Position numbers and translations under genes: made by a program. The notes beneath the pieces are model-generated. The model was not told the DNA's origin. It did no database searches and was given only the letters and a program-made list of their open reading frames with translations. A stretch of 64,000 nucleotides of DNA from JADCRZ01 sp965200945 (GTDB lineage Bacteria; Bacteroidota; Bacteroidia; Chitinophagales; Chitinophagaceae): the NCBI GenBank assembly GCA_965200945.1, contig OZ241749.1, positions 6,138,001-6,202,000 on the forward strand, in the 5' to 3' direction. This document shows, in pieces, positions 43,844 through 52,969 of the stretch; position 1 is the stretch's first letter, and every line of letters starts with the position of its first letter.

Positions 43844-45199
43844 ATGAAAGTCTATTTCATTGCCATCGGAGGGAGTGTGATGCACCAGCTGGCGATCGCA
43901 TTGAAACGGAAAGGCTATCAGGTAACCGGCAGCGACGATGAGATCTTCGAGCCTGCAAAAACAAACCTCGCCAAAGAAGGTATCCTGCCTGCCGCAGAGG
44001 GCTGGTTTCCCGAAAAGATAGGTTACGACCTCGACGCAGTGATCCTCGGCATGCATGCCCGGGCCGACAATCCGGAACTGCTTAAGGCACAGGAGCTTGG
44101 ACTCAAAATTTATTCTTTTCCCGAATATATTTATGAAGAAAGTACGGATAAAACGCGGGTAGTGGTCGGCGGGAGCCACGGAAAGACGACCACCACTTCC
44201 ATGATCATGCATGTGCTGAAAGAGGCTGGCAAGGAGTTCGACTACCTGGTGGGCGCCCGCCTCGATGGGTTCGATCAGTCGGTGAAGATCACAGATGCCC
44301 CTCTTATCGTGTGCGAAGGCGACGAATACCCGGCCAGCACACTCGAGAAAAGGCCCAAATTCCACTTTCTTTTCCCTCACATTGCCATTTTAACCGGTAT
44401 AGCCTGGGACCATATCAACGTGTTCCCCACTTTTGACATTTACCTTCAGCAATTCAGGATCTTTCTAGAGAAGATCGTACCGGGCGGACTGCTTATCTAC
44501 AATGAATCCGACCCTGTACTCGAAAAGCTGGTGCAGGAATACCCGTTTATCCGCAAAAAAGGATACAGTGTTCCGCCCCACCGCATCGAAGAAGGAAAGA
44601 CTTCGGCAGGGATCGACGGCGTGTTCGGCGGACTGCAGGTGTTCGGAAATCATAACCTGCTGAATATCCATGCGGCCTGGCTCGCCTGCTCCGAACTGGG
44701 CTTGTCGGCGGCCCGGTTCGTACAGGCGATCGGCAGTTTTACCGGCGCCAGCAAACGGCTTGAGCTGCTGGCCGAAGGCCCGGACGTGCAGGTATACCGC
44801 GATTTTGCCCATGCTCCCTCCAAGGTAAAAGCAACCATCGACGCAGTGAAGCAGCAGTTTCCCGGCCGGAAACTGATCGCCCTCATCGAATTGCATACGT
44901 ACAGCAGTTTAAGCAGCGGGTTTCTGCACGAATACGGCGGCGCCATGGATCCGGCTGATTCGGCCGCGGTCTATTACTCTATCCATGCGCTTGAACTGAA
45001 GAAAATGCCGCCTATCTCCAAGGAAACTGTGGCGGAAGGGTTTGGAACGCCGGGACTGACCGTGCTGAACCGCCGGCAAGAACTGGAAGAGTGGCTGGAG
45101 AACCAGGACTACAGCAATTCCACTTTGCTGCTGATGAGCAGCGGCAATTTCGACGGGATCGACATCGGCGCGTTCTCGGCCAGGATCGCAGAAAAATAG
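43844..45199 (+). CDS. mpl: UDP-N-acetylmuramate:L-alanyl-gamma-D-glutamyl-meso-diaminopimelate ligase (Mpl-like, Mur ligase family)
   Basis: A 451-residue Mur-type ligase. The N-terminal Rossmann domain opens VYFIAIGGSVMHQLAIALKR, of MurC/Mpl type. The ATP-binding P-loop is VVVGGSHGKTTTTSMIM. The middle domain has ICEGDEYPAST-like residues (VCEGDEYPAS) and WDHINVFPTF; the C-terminal domain has VYRDFAHAPSKVKATIDAVK with the family DFAHxP motif. Mpl reattaches recycled tripeptide to UDP-MurNAc; a close MurC is the main alternative. It is followed 94 bp downstream by an exonuclease gene. Confidence 0.85.
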   Translation: MKVYFIAIGGSVMHQLAIALKRKGYQVTGSDDEIFEPAKTNLAKEGILPAAEGWFPEKIGYDLDAVILGMHARADNPELLKAQELGLKIYSFPEYIYEESTDKTRVVVGGSHGKTTTTSMIMHVLKEAGKEFDYLVGARLDGFDQSVKITDAPLIVCEGDEYPASTLEKRPKFHFLFPHIAILTGIAWDHINVFPTFDIYLQQFRIFLEKIVPGGLLIYNESDPVLEKLVQEYPFIRKKGYSVPPHRIEEGKTSAGIDGVFGGLQVFGNHNLLNIHAAWLACSELGLSAARFVQAIGSFTGASKRLELLAEGPDVQVYRDFAHAPSKVKATIDAVKQQFPGRKLIALIELHTYSSLSSGFLHEYGGAMDPADSAAVYYSIHALELKKMPPISKETVAEGFGTPGLTVLNRRQELEEWLENQDYSNSTLLLMSSGNFDGIDIGAFSARIAEK

Positions 45200-45293
45200 C
45201 GTGTTTAAACCCTCGCGTGCGCAGCGGAGTGTAATATCTTGCCCATGATACAAATTTTGTAACCTTGCCGGGTCTATCTTTACCCGGCTTTGT

Positions 45294-46106
45294 ATGCTTC
45301 AAATGACCGAATCAAAACTACCTGAAACAGATCCAGATATGCTCCAGCTAAAGAAACCCCTGGCAATCATCGACCTCGAATCGACCGGCATCAATGTGGC
45401 GAGCGACCGGATCGTGGAGATCGCCATCGTGCGGCTGTCGGTCGACGGCACCCGCAAAATAAAACGCAAACTGATCAACCCGGAAATGCCCATGCCTGCC
45501 GAAGTGGTGGCTATTCACGGCATCACCGACGAGATGGTAAAAAGCGCGCCCACGTTCAAACAGGTGGCCAACGAAGTAAAGCAGTTCCTCGACAGCTGCG
45601 ACCTCTGCGGCTACAACAGCAACCGCTTCGACATTCCCATGCTCATGGAAGAATTTCTGCGGGCCGGCATGGAATTCGAGATGAAAGGCCGGCGCCTGCT
45701 CGACGTACAGCGCATCTATCATATGATGGAGCAGCGCACCCTGAGCGCGGCATACAAATTTTACTGTTCAAAAGACCTGGTAGGTGCGCATGGCGCGGAA
45801 GCCGACGCCGTAGCGACCCTGGAAGTACTGGAGGCTCAGATCCTGAAGTATGAACAGCTTGGCAATACCGTTGATTCGATCCTCCGCTTTACCGGCGACG
45901 ACCTGATCGTTGACCTGTCGCGCAGGTTTGTAATGGAGAATGGCGTTGAAACATTTAACTTCGGCAAATTCAAAGGCCGGGCGGTAGCCGAGGTGCTGAA
46001 ATCCGAACCTCAGTACTACGACTGGATGATGAAAGGTGACTTTACCCTGCATACCAAAAAGAAGCTTACCGAGATCTTCAACCGCACTATGTTAAAAAAG
46101 GAATAA
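45294..46106 (+). CDS. DnaQ-like DEDDh 3'-5' exonuclease
   Basis: A 270-residue protein. Exo I is LAIIDLESTGINVASDRIVE (the D-x-E pair), Exo II is around CGYNSNRFDIPMLMEEF with the Asp, and Exo III is AHGAEADAVATLEVL with the His and final Asp. A C-terminal segment (~200-270: GVETFNFGKFKGRAVAEVLK) resembles the DUF3820/exonuclease-associated domain with QYYDWMMKGDF. It is therefore related to DNA polymerase III epsilon or RNase T-like proteins, probably in proofreading or repair. An ATG at 45303 is an alternative start. It is co-directional with mpl. Confidence 0.87.
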   Translation: MLQMTESKLPETDPDMLQLKKPLAIIDLESTGINVASDRIVEIAIVRLSVDGTRKIKRKLINPEMPMPAEVVAIHGITDEMVKSAPTFKQVANEVKQFLDSCDLCGYNSNRFDIPMLMEEFLRAGMEFEMKGRRLLDVQRIYHMMEQRTLSAAYKFYCSKDLVGAHGAEADAVATLEVLEAQILKYEQLGNTVDSILRFTGDDLIVDLSRRFVMENGVETFNFGKFKGRAVAEVLKSEPQYYDWMMKGDFTLHTKKKLTEIFNRTMLKKE

Positions 46107-46153
46107 ACTGCCTGGCACCTGTAATTCTTTGGGCAGTGATAGCTTAATTATCG

Positions 46154-46161
46154 TATTTTTA
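46154..46161 (+). promoter_or_regulatory. Weak candidate promoter (TATTTTTA) before the glycosyltransferase
   Basis: TATTTTTA (7 of 8 to TAnnTTTG) lies 17 bp before the TTG start, with TTTG at 46128-46131. The spacer is 22 bp, slightly longer than usual. Confidence 0.3.
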
Positions 46162-46178
46162 TATACAGCCTGCAACGA

Positions 46179-46976
46179 TTGGAAAAGATAGTCATTATAC
46201 CTACTTACAACGAAAAAGAAAATATTGTTAGGATACTCAACGCCGTATTTTCCCTCCACCAGGATTTTCACGTACTAGTCATCGACGATGGTTCTCCCGA
46301 CGGTACGGCTTCCATCGTAAAAGACCTCCAGCTAAAATATCCGGGTCAGTTGTATCTGGAAGAAAGAAAGGGCAAGCTCGGGCTCGGTACTGCTTATATA
46401 CATGGCTTCAAATGGGCGGTAGCAAGAGGCTATGAGTTTATCTTTGAAATGGACGCTGATTTCTCTCACAACCCGACCGATCTTAAACGCCTCTACGAAG
46501 CCTGCCGGTTCGGCCATGCAGACGTGGCCGTAGGGTCACGCTATGTAAAGGGCGGTGGCAATGTAAACTGGCCGTGGGACAGGATCCTGCTTTCAAAAGG
46601 CGCTTCCATCTACACCCGGCTCATCACGTGGATGCCGGTGAAAGATTCCACCGCGGGTTTTGTTTGTTACAAAAGGAAAGTGCTTGAAACCATCAACCTC
46701 GACGAGATCAAATTTGTGGGGTATGCATTCCAGATTGAGATGAAGTATGCTTCCTGGAAACTCGGTTTCTTGATCCGCGAAGTGCCGATCGTGTTCGAAG
46801 ACCGCCAGCATGGTGTTTCCAAGATGAACAAGGGCATCGTGAAAGAAGGCATCCTCGGCGTGTTGCAGCTCCGCTGGTACAGCATGTTCAAAGATTACCG
46901 AAACCGCCTCAAAAAATCCGAGATCCATATTTTCCCGCCAGTCGACAAAGAAGTGTTTGCAAAAACCAAACAGTAA
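46179..46976 (+). CDS. Polyprenol-monophosphate mannose synthase-like glycosyltransferase (GT2)
   Basis: A 265-residue GT-A enzyme of the dolichyl-phosphate-mannose synthase type. VIIPTYNEKENIVRILNAVF and VLVIDDGSPDGTASIVKDLQ give the nucleotide-binding core, EFIFEMDADFSHNP the DxD motif, and FVGYAFQIEMKYASWKLGF and VPIVFEDRQHGVSKMNKGIV match the family. There is no C-terminal membrane domain, so it is the soluble form. The start is a TTG, as no in-frame ATG precedes the EKIVIIPTYNEKEN motif. It would transfer a sugar from a nucleotide donor to a polyprenyl phosphate for glycan assembly. Confidence 0.9.
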   Translation: MEKIVIIPTYNEKENIVRILNAVFSLHQDFHVLVIDDGSPDGTASIVKDLQLKYPGQLYLEERKGKLGLGTAYIHGFKWAVARGYEFIFEMDADFSHNPTDLKRLYEACRFGHADVAVGSRYVKGGGNVNWPWDRILLSKGASIYTRLITWMPVKDSTAGFVCYKRKVLETINLDEIKFVGYAFQIEMKYASWKLGFLIREVPIVFEDRQHGVSKMNKGIVKEGILGVLQLRWYSMFKDYRNRLKKSEIHIFPPVDKEVFAKTKQ

Positions 46977-47051
46977 CTCTCCCCTTTTTTATTCGATCTG
47001 TTTCACAACTTCCTTCCAAAATCCATAGGCTTTTCTTGATCTTTGCTTTCC

Positions 47052-47936
47052 ATGAAAAAAGCCCTTATCTACCTGCACATCGCTGTTTTTCTTGCTGGCT
47101 TTACCGGCGTGCTCGGCCGGCTCATCTCCCTCAACGAATCCCTGCTGGTTTGGTACCGTCTCCTGTTTACCAGCGTATCCATGGCGCTGCTGTATCTGTT
47201 GCAACGTTCCTTTCCTACGGTCTCTGTCAAAAGCCTTGGCCGGATATTTTCGGTCGGCGCCGTGGTCGCCCTGCATTGGGTCACCTTCTACGGCAGCATT
47301 AAATACTCGAACGTGTCCGTGGCGCTGGTATGTTTTTCCACCCTCGGCTTTTTCTCTGCCATCCTCGAGCCCGCCATCACCGAAAAAAAGATCTCGCTCG
47401 TGGAAGTACTGCTGGGCTTGCTGACCGTAGCCGGCGTGTACCTTATCTTTCATTTCGATGCCCAGTACAAAAAAGGGATCGCTTTCGGACTGGTCTCGGC
47501 TGCACTGGCGGCGCTGTTCACCGTGCTCAACAAGGGATTGCTGAAAAAGCACCCGCCCCGCACAGTTACCTTTTATGAACTGACCGGGGGCTTTGTGGTG
47601 CTCACCATCATCCTGCCTTTTTATCTCGGCACCTTCGGCCAGCAGTTCTCTTTGCCGCAGGGGTGGGACTGGCTCTGGCTGCTGGTGCTGAGCTGGCTCT
47701 GCACCGTACTCGCTTTTTATCTGTCGCTCAGTGCCCTCACCAGTATCTCGTCCTTTACGGTCAATCTCAGCTACAACCTTGAACCGGTGTATGGCATCCT
47801 GCTGGCATTCTTACTGTACCACGAAAACGAACATCTCAACAACAGCTTTTATGCCGGCCTGTCGCTTATCGTCATTGCGGTGGTGATCCAGATGGTGCGG
47901 GTATACCGAAGCAGGCATGAAATAATGCCTGCCTGA
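47052..47936 (+). CDS. DMT-superfamily (EamA) transporter
   Basis: A protein of about 294 residues with ten hydrophobic helices in two EamA repeats: ALIYLHIAVFLAGFTGVLGR and YRLLFTSVSMALLYLL in the first, IAFGLVSAALAALFTVLNKG and FYLSLSALTSISSFTVNLSY in the second. LEPVYGILLAFLLYHENEHL matches the conserved end of the family. It is probably an exporter of amino acids, nucleotides or another metabolite. The ATG at 47052 is preferred over a TTG three codons earlier. It follows the glycosyltransferase by 75 bp in the same direction. Confidence 0.9.
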   Translation: MKKALIYLHIAVFLAGFTGVLGRLISLNESLLVWYRLLFTSVSMALLYLLQRSFPTVSVKSLGRIFSVGAVVALHWVTFYGSIKYSNVSVALVCFSTLGFFSAILEPAITEKKISLVEVLLGLLTVAGVYLIFHFDAQYKKGIAFGLVSAALAALFTVLNKGLLKKHPPRTVTFYELTGGFVVLTIILPFYLGTFGQQFSLPQGWDWLWLLVLSWLCTVLAFYLSLSALTSISSFTVNLSYNLEPVYGILLAFLLYHENEHLNNSFYAGLSLIVIAVVIQMVRVYRSRHEIMPA

Positions 47937-48025
47937 AACTCTCCCAAACTTTGTATTTTTAGGAGTGTCATAAATAAGTATTTTCCGGTTCCACTTGCCA
48001 CTTTGTTCATCATAAAACTACTCTT

Positions 48026-51013
48026 ATGAGAAAATTTTTCCTGCTGCTTCTTTGTTCCCTGACAGGTGGCATTTTGTTTGGCCAGAAAAAAGCGATCGAC
48101 CATTCGGTGTATGATTCGTGGCAAAGCATTGGCGAAAAGAACATCAGCAACGACGGCCACTACGTAGTGTATGCCGTAAACCCCCAGCAGGGCGACGGAG
48201 AGCTGGTGGTGCAGTCGGTCGACGGCAGCTACAAAAAAGTGATCCCCCGCGGGTACAGCGATTCCATCACGGAAGACAGCCGCTTTGTGGTTTTCAAGAT
48301 CAAACCCTACTACCAGGAAACAAGACTGGCACGCATCAAAAAAAAGAGACCCGACGAAATGCCGAAAGACAGTCTGGGCATGCTCGAGCTCGGCAAAGAG
48401 ATCGTATTCAAAAAAGCCAGGGTGAAAGATTACAGGCTGCCGGAAGAAGCCGGCGGCTGGCTTGCTTACCATATGGAAAGACCGCTGTCTGATACTGCCG
48501 GCAGGTCCGACAGCACAAGAGGTGGACGGAGGAATCCTGTTGCGGACAGCCTTCAGCGGGTGATTGATTCACTGAACAACCGCATCAACACCAGCGGACA
48601 GAAAAAAGTAGTGGACGGGGATGGATATGATGCGGACGACGATGACACACCGGGCGGCAGGGAAACAGATGTGGTCAGCGACCTCGTGCTTGTGAACACG
48701 GCAACCGGAAAAGACAAGGTATTTCACAATGTGTCGGAATATGCTTTCTCACCCAACGGGAAAGCACTGGTTTTTGAAACCGCCAAAGACCGCCGCGACC
48801 GCAACAGCCGGTCGGGCGTAAGCTGGTATAACCTCGCCACCGACAAAGAGACCCTGATCGCGCACAACGGCAACGATTTCAAAAACTTTGTGTTCGATCA
48901 GAACGGTGAACAGCTCGTGTTCCTGGCCGAGCGCGACAGCAGCGCGAGAAGCCTGTATAAGTTTTACAAGCTCTGGTACTATAAACAGGGTATGGATACG
49001 GCTGTGATGCGGGTTGACCGGGCGAACCCGGGCATTTATAAAGGGTTCGTCGTTAGCAGTGATGCCATCCCTTATTTCAGTAAAGACGGTAAAAAACTTT
49101 TCTTCGGAACTGCGCCGCTGCTGAAAGCGAGAGACACGACGCTGGTTGAATTTGAAACGGCCCGGCTGGATGTATGGAATTACAACGACGACTACCTGCA
49201 ACCCCAGCAGCTCAAGCAACTGAACCGCGAACTGAAGCGCAGCTACCTCGCGCTGCTTTATCCAGCCACCTCGCAGGTGATCCAGCTGGCCTCTCCCGGA
49301 CTGGAGAATGTGATCCCCGCCGGTGAACGCAACAGCGACTGGGCACTTGGAACCACCGACAAACCATACCGCAAGGAAGCCCAGTGGACGGGCCGCGCCC
49401 AAGAATCTGCGTACCTGATCAACCTGAAAGACGGCTCAAAGAAGCTTGTCCGCGAAAAGCTGAAAGGCACCTTCAACATTTCTCCCAACGGCGGGTTCAT
49501 TCTGTGGTACGACCTCAAAGAGAAGAACTATTTTTCCTACAACACCGAAACCGGCGAAACAAAAAGCATAACCGCAAAGATCAAAGTGCCGTTGTACGAC
49601 GAAGATGACGACCATCCCGATTTTCCTTCCTCCCATGGCTTGATGAAATGGCAGTCGGACGACAGGTACGTGTATGTGTATGATAAATACGATATCTGGA
49701 AAGTAGACCCGACAGGTAAACAGGATCCGCTGAACATAACCGACGGACTGGGCAGGAAAACAAAGACCGCATACCGGTATGCCATCAACAACCGGCGCGA
49801 GCTGTCTGTGAAACCCGGACAGCTCCTGCTGTTCAGCATCTTCAATACGGTCAGTAAGCAAAGCGGATACATTGCGCATAAGCTGGGTGATCCGTTCGTG
49901 ACGGATGATAAGAACAACGAGACATTTCCCCTGAGTGCTGCCGGCTATATCAAAGCCAAGAATGCCAGCGTTTATGCATACCTGAAAGGAAGCTACAATT
50001 CGTCGCCTAACATGACGGTGATCAGTGTCGATTCTTCCACGGCGGGCGTTTCGTTTACCCGGTACATGGCAAAAGAAGGCCGGCAGCTGAGTAGCATCAA
50101 TCCGCAGCAAAAAGACTATAACTGGTTCACCGCCGAACTGCACAGATGGAAGATGTTTGATGGAAAGATGGCCGAAGGCGTGTTGTACAAACCTGAGAAC
50201 TTCGATCCTAAAAAGAAGTACCCCGTCATCTTTTATTTTTACGAAAGGGATGCCGACAATGTATTTGATTACATCGCGCCGGCACCCACGCCTTCGCGCC
50301 TGAACATCCCTTACTTTACGAGCAACGGATACATTGTGTTCGATCCCAACATTTATTACAAGGTGGGTCAGCCGGGTGATGATGCTTTCAATTCAGTGGT
50401 ATCCGCCGCAAAGCACCTGGCACAGCTGCCTTGGGTAGATTCCACCCACATGGCCATCCAGGGACAAAGCTGGGGCGGCTACCAGGTGGGTTACCTGATC
50501 ACCCGTACCAATCTGTTCGCCGCCGCCTATGCCGGGGCGCCGGTCGCCAATATGACGAGCGCATACGGAGGCATCCGCTGGGAAACCGGTATCAACCGGC
50601 AGGGACAATATGAAAAAGGACAGAGCCGGATCGGCTACAGCCTGTGGCAGCGTCCGGACCTGTACATCAAGAATTCGCCGCTCTTCAAGCTCGACAAGGT
50701 AAAAACGCCGCTGCTGATTATGTCGAATGATGCGGATGGTGCCGTTCCATGGTACCAGGGCATTGAATTTTTTACAGCCATGCGAAGGCTGGATAAAAAA
50801 GTGTGGCTCCTGGAGTACAACGGCGAAGCGCATAACCTGGTGGAAAGAAGGAACCGGCTCGACCTGTCGAAGCGCGAAGCACAATTCTTCGACCATTACC
50901 TCAAGGGAGCACCTGCGCCGAAATGGATGGTCAGCGGCGTACCGGCTATAGAAAAAGGCCGCGAATGGGGTTTTGAACTGGAAACAACGCCGGTGAACGG
51001 CGATCTTAAATAA
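48026..51013 (+). CDS. Secreted S9-family prolyl-oligopeptidase-like serine peptidase
   Basis: A 995-residue exported peptidase. The signal peptide is MRKFFLLLLCSLTGGILFG. A long beta-propeller (~30-690) with WD/propeller-like blades follows; ~160-220 is a low-complexity insert (SDSTRGGRRNPVADSLQRVI; DADDDDTPGGRE). The alpha/beta-hydrolase domain at ~720-990 has the catalytic Ser in MAIQGQSWGGYQVGYL, the Asp in SNDADGAVPWYQG and the His in YNGEAHNLVER. Secreted S9 enzymes degrade peptides in the periplasm or outside. The esterase gene starts 28 bp downstream, so the two may be co-transcribed. Confidence 0.9.
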   Translation: MRKFFLLLLCSLTGGILFGQKKAIDHSVYDSWQSIGEKNISNDGHYVVYAVNPQQGDGELVVQSVDGSYKKVIPRGYSDSITEDSRFVVFKIKPYYQETRLARIKKKRPDEMPKDSLGMLELGKEIVFKKARVKDYRLPEEAGGWLAYHMERPLSDTAGRSDSTRGGRRNPVADSLQRVIDSLNNRINTSGQKKVVDGDGYDADDDDTPGGRETDVVSDLVLVNTATGKDKVFHNVSEYAFSPNGKALVFETAKDRRDRNSRSGVSWYNLATDKETLIAHNGNDFKNFVFDQNGEQLVFLAERDSSARSLYKFYKLWYYKQGMDTAVMRVDRANPGIYKGFVVSSDAIPYFSKDGKKLFFGTAPLLKARDTTLVEFETARLDVWNYNDDYLQPQQLKQLNRELKRSYLALLYPATSQVIQLASPGLENVIPAGERNSDWALGTTDKPYRKEAQWTGRAQESAYLINLKDGSKKLVREKLKGTFNISPNGGFILWYDLKEKNYFSYNTETGETKSITAKIKVPLYDEDDDHPDFPSSHGLMKWQSDDRYVYVYDKYDIWKVDPTGKQDPLNITDGLGRKTKTAYRYAINNRRELSVKPGQLLLFSIFNTVSKQSGYIAHKLGDPFVTDDKNNETFPLSAAGYIKAKNASVYAYLKGSYNSSPNMTVISVDSSTAGVSFTRYMAKEGRQLSSINPQQKDYNWFTAELHRWKMFDGKMAEGVLYKPENFDPKKKYPVIFYFYERDADNVFDYIAPAPTPSRLNIPYFTSNGYIVFDPNIYYKVGQPGDDAFNSVVSAAKHLAQLPWVDSTHMAIQGQSWGGYQVGYLITRTNLFAAAYAGAPVANMTSAYGGIRWETGINRQGQYEKGQSRIGYSLWQRPDLYIKNSPLFKLDKVKTPLLIMSNDADGAVPWYQGIEFFTAMRRLDKKVWLLEYNGEAHNLVERRNRLDLSKREAQFFDHYLKGAPAPKWMVSGVPAIEKGREWGFELETTPVNGDLK

Positions 51014-51041
51014 AATATCTATCCGTAAAACTCGTCTGCCC

Positions 51042-52364
51042 ATGAAAAGATTCATTGCCTGCCATATGCCGTTCCAGCGTTCCCTGGTTATAATCCTTCT
51101 GCTGGTTACCGGCACGTTTCTCCGCTCCGCTGCCCAGCCGGTTGAACGGATTGTAAAAGTAAGCGTGGCCGCCGACCGTGTTGGCTGGACATACAAGCTG
51201 AATGAAAAGGTGAAATTCAATGTGGCGGTCACGCAGTGGGGCCATCCGGTGAAAGGAGTGAGGATCCGGTACCAGGTTGGGCCGGAGAAAATGAAACCGG
51301 TAAAACAGGATTCGCTGACGCTGACTGGTGGCACGCTGGAAGTGGACGGTGGTACCATGAAAACACCCGGATTTGTGCAGTGCCTCGTATATGCCCTGGT
51401 AGATGGAAAAGAGTACAAGGGGATCGGCGCGGCCGCTTTTGAGCCTGCCAACATACAGCCGACCGTTGAGAACCCGGCGGATTTCGATGCTTTCTGGACT
51501 GGCGCCAAAGCAGAACTCGCGCGCATACCGCTCGACAGCCGGATGACCCTGCTGCCTGAGCGGTGCACCGAAAAAGTGAATGTATATCATGTAAATTACC
51601 AGAACATCGGCGCATCGCGCATCTACGGCATCCTCTGTGTGCCAAAGGCCGAGGGGAAGTACCCGGCGCTTCTGAAAGTGCCCGGCGCCGGCGTGCGGCC
51701 GTATGCAGGCGACATCGCCACGGCTGAAAAAGGGGTGATCACGCTCGAGATCGGTATCCACGGTATCCCGGTGACCATGGACCCGCTCGTTTACACCCAC
51801 CTTTCCTCCGGTGCCCTGCAATATTATCCACAGACCAACCTCGACGACCGCGACAAATATTATTATAAACGTGTGTACCTGGGTTGTGTACGTTCCAATG
51901 ATTTCCTGACAAGCCTGCCCCAGTACGACGGCAAGCACCTGGCTGTAACCGGGGGCAGTCAGGGCGGTGCGCTCTCCATCGTTACAGCTGCGCTCGACAG
52001 CCGGGTGATGACCCTGGGGGCATTTTATCCGGCCCTTTGCGACGTGACCGGTTATCTTCATGAGCGGGCAGGCGGCTGGCCGCATATGTTCACCGGCTCC
52101 ATGCTTGATTTTACCAACAAGGCCGACAAAATAAAGACCGTCGGATATTATGATGTGGTCAATTTTGCACGGCGCCTGAAAGTGCCCGGCTACTACTCGT
52201 GGGGGTACAACGACGAAACCTGTCCGCCCACTTCGATGTACGCCGCCTACAATACCATCAAAGCCCCCAAAGACCTCCTCATCGCGTATGAGACCGGTCA
52301 CTGGAGTTATCCGGAGCAGAACGAAAAGATGATGGCGTGGTTGATGGAGGGAATGAAGAAATAA
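51042..52364 (+). CDS. Acetylxylan-esterase (AXE1)-like secreted hydrolase
   Basis: A 440-residue protein. A signal peptide (SLVIILLLVTGTFLRSAAQP) precedes an N-terminal beta-sandwich (~30-140; VSVAADRVGWTYKLNEKVKF). The alpha/beta-hydrolase part of the AXE1/cephalosporin-C-deacetylase family starts with NPADFDAFWTGAKAELARIP; the nucleophile is in LAVTGGSQGGALSIV, the Asp in YNDETCPPTSMYAAY and the His in AYETGHWSYPEQ. Family members remove acetyl groups from xylan or oligosaccharides. It follows the S9 peptidase by 28 bp, an unusual pair whose shared role is not clear. Confidence 0.88.
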   Translation: MKRFIACHMPFQRSLVIILLLVTGTFLRSAAQPVERIVKVSVAADRVGWTYKLNEKVKFNVAVTQWGHPVKGVRIRYQVGPEKMKPVKQDSLTLTGGTLEVDGGTMKTPGFVQCLVYALVDGKEYKGIGAAAFEPANIQPTVENPADFDAFWTGAKAELARIPLDSRMTLLPERCTEKVNVYHVNYQNIGASRIYGILCVPKAEGKYPALLKVPGAGVRPYAGDIATAEKGVITLEIGIHGIPVTMDPLVYTHLSSGALQYYPQTNLDDRDKYYYKRVYLGCVRSNDFLTSLPQYDGKHLAVTGGSQGGALSIVTAALDSRVMTLGAFYPALCDVTGYLHERAGGWPHMFTGSMLDFTNKADKIKTVGYYDVVNFARRLKVPGYYSWGYNDETCPPTSMYAAYNTIKAPKDLLIAYETGHWSYPEQNEKMMAWLMEGMKK

Positions 52365-52501
52365 GGTTCGCTCAAAGATCCGGGGTATCGCACCCTTATG
52401 AGTATCAATGATTTGTCGTTTAAAGTCTTGTACGCAGCAAGATTGATTACATAGGAAAAGGTATTCTATGTCCTGGATCGCTCTATTTCAAAAACGCTCT
52501 T

Positions 52502-52660
52502 GTTCCGGAGGAACATCCGATGGGTAGCTAAAATCCTTCCCTGTACAGCGTTCCATCGGAACGCCTGTTGCTCTTCGGTACAGCATTTCAGCAACAGACG
52601 TTCGGATGGAACGTTATTTAGTCCTGGGGCTTTTCTACCTATCAGATGTTCCTACGGAAC
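52502..52660. repeat. 159-bp imperfect inverted repeat with 71-nt arms
   Basis: Arms of equal length (52502-52572 and 52590-52660) flank a 17-base loop. Aligning one arm with the reverse complement of the other by eye gives 53 of 71 identical positions; the outer 30 and inner 26 bases are nearly perfect and the middle 15-20 bases do not pair. Outer word: GTTCCGgAGGAACATCcGAT; inner word: CGTTCCATCgGAACGcCTGTT. No gene is inside. It could be a MITE-like element, two oppositely placed copies of a dispersed repeat, or a long hairpin RNA. Confidence 0.7.
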
Positions 52661-52969
52661 AAAAAGCAGCTGGGGCCAGCCTTTTTCGTCGGTCCTTTTG
52701 TGATACTCGGCTCGCATGTAAAGCAGCAAGCGTTCCAGCAGAGTCAAGTAGTGAATAGGAATCGATGGCGGTTATTTATTGTAAAGATGCTTCTGCGTAC
52801 CTACGGCACGCAGTGAAATAAATTAATCACATGATTATAACATCTAAAAGCTTGAGTCCAGAGGAACGCCGGCTGCTGTTTAGTGCAGCCATTGCAACAA
52901 GTTTTCCGATGGAACCTGGATCTGAATGGTGAGGTGAATGAACTGCGGCAAAAACCAGCAGCTGCTTCC
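52661..52969. other. Gene-free tract with degenerate GGAAC repeat copies
   Basis: GTCCAGAGGAACGCCGGCTG near 52857-52876 and TTCCGATGGAACC near 52904-52916 echo the words of the inverted repeat to the left; read on the minus strand, GGTTCCATCGGAAAACTTGT resembles the inner arm. AGCAGCTGGGGCC and GTACCTACGGCACGCAG are further palindromic or repeat-like words. No gene is supported. Confidence 0.4.
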
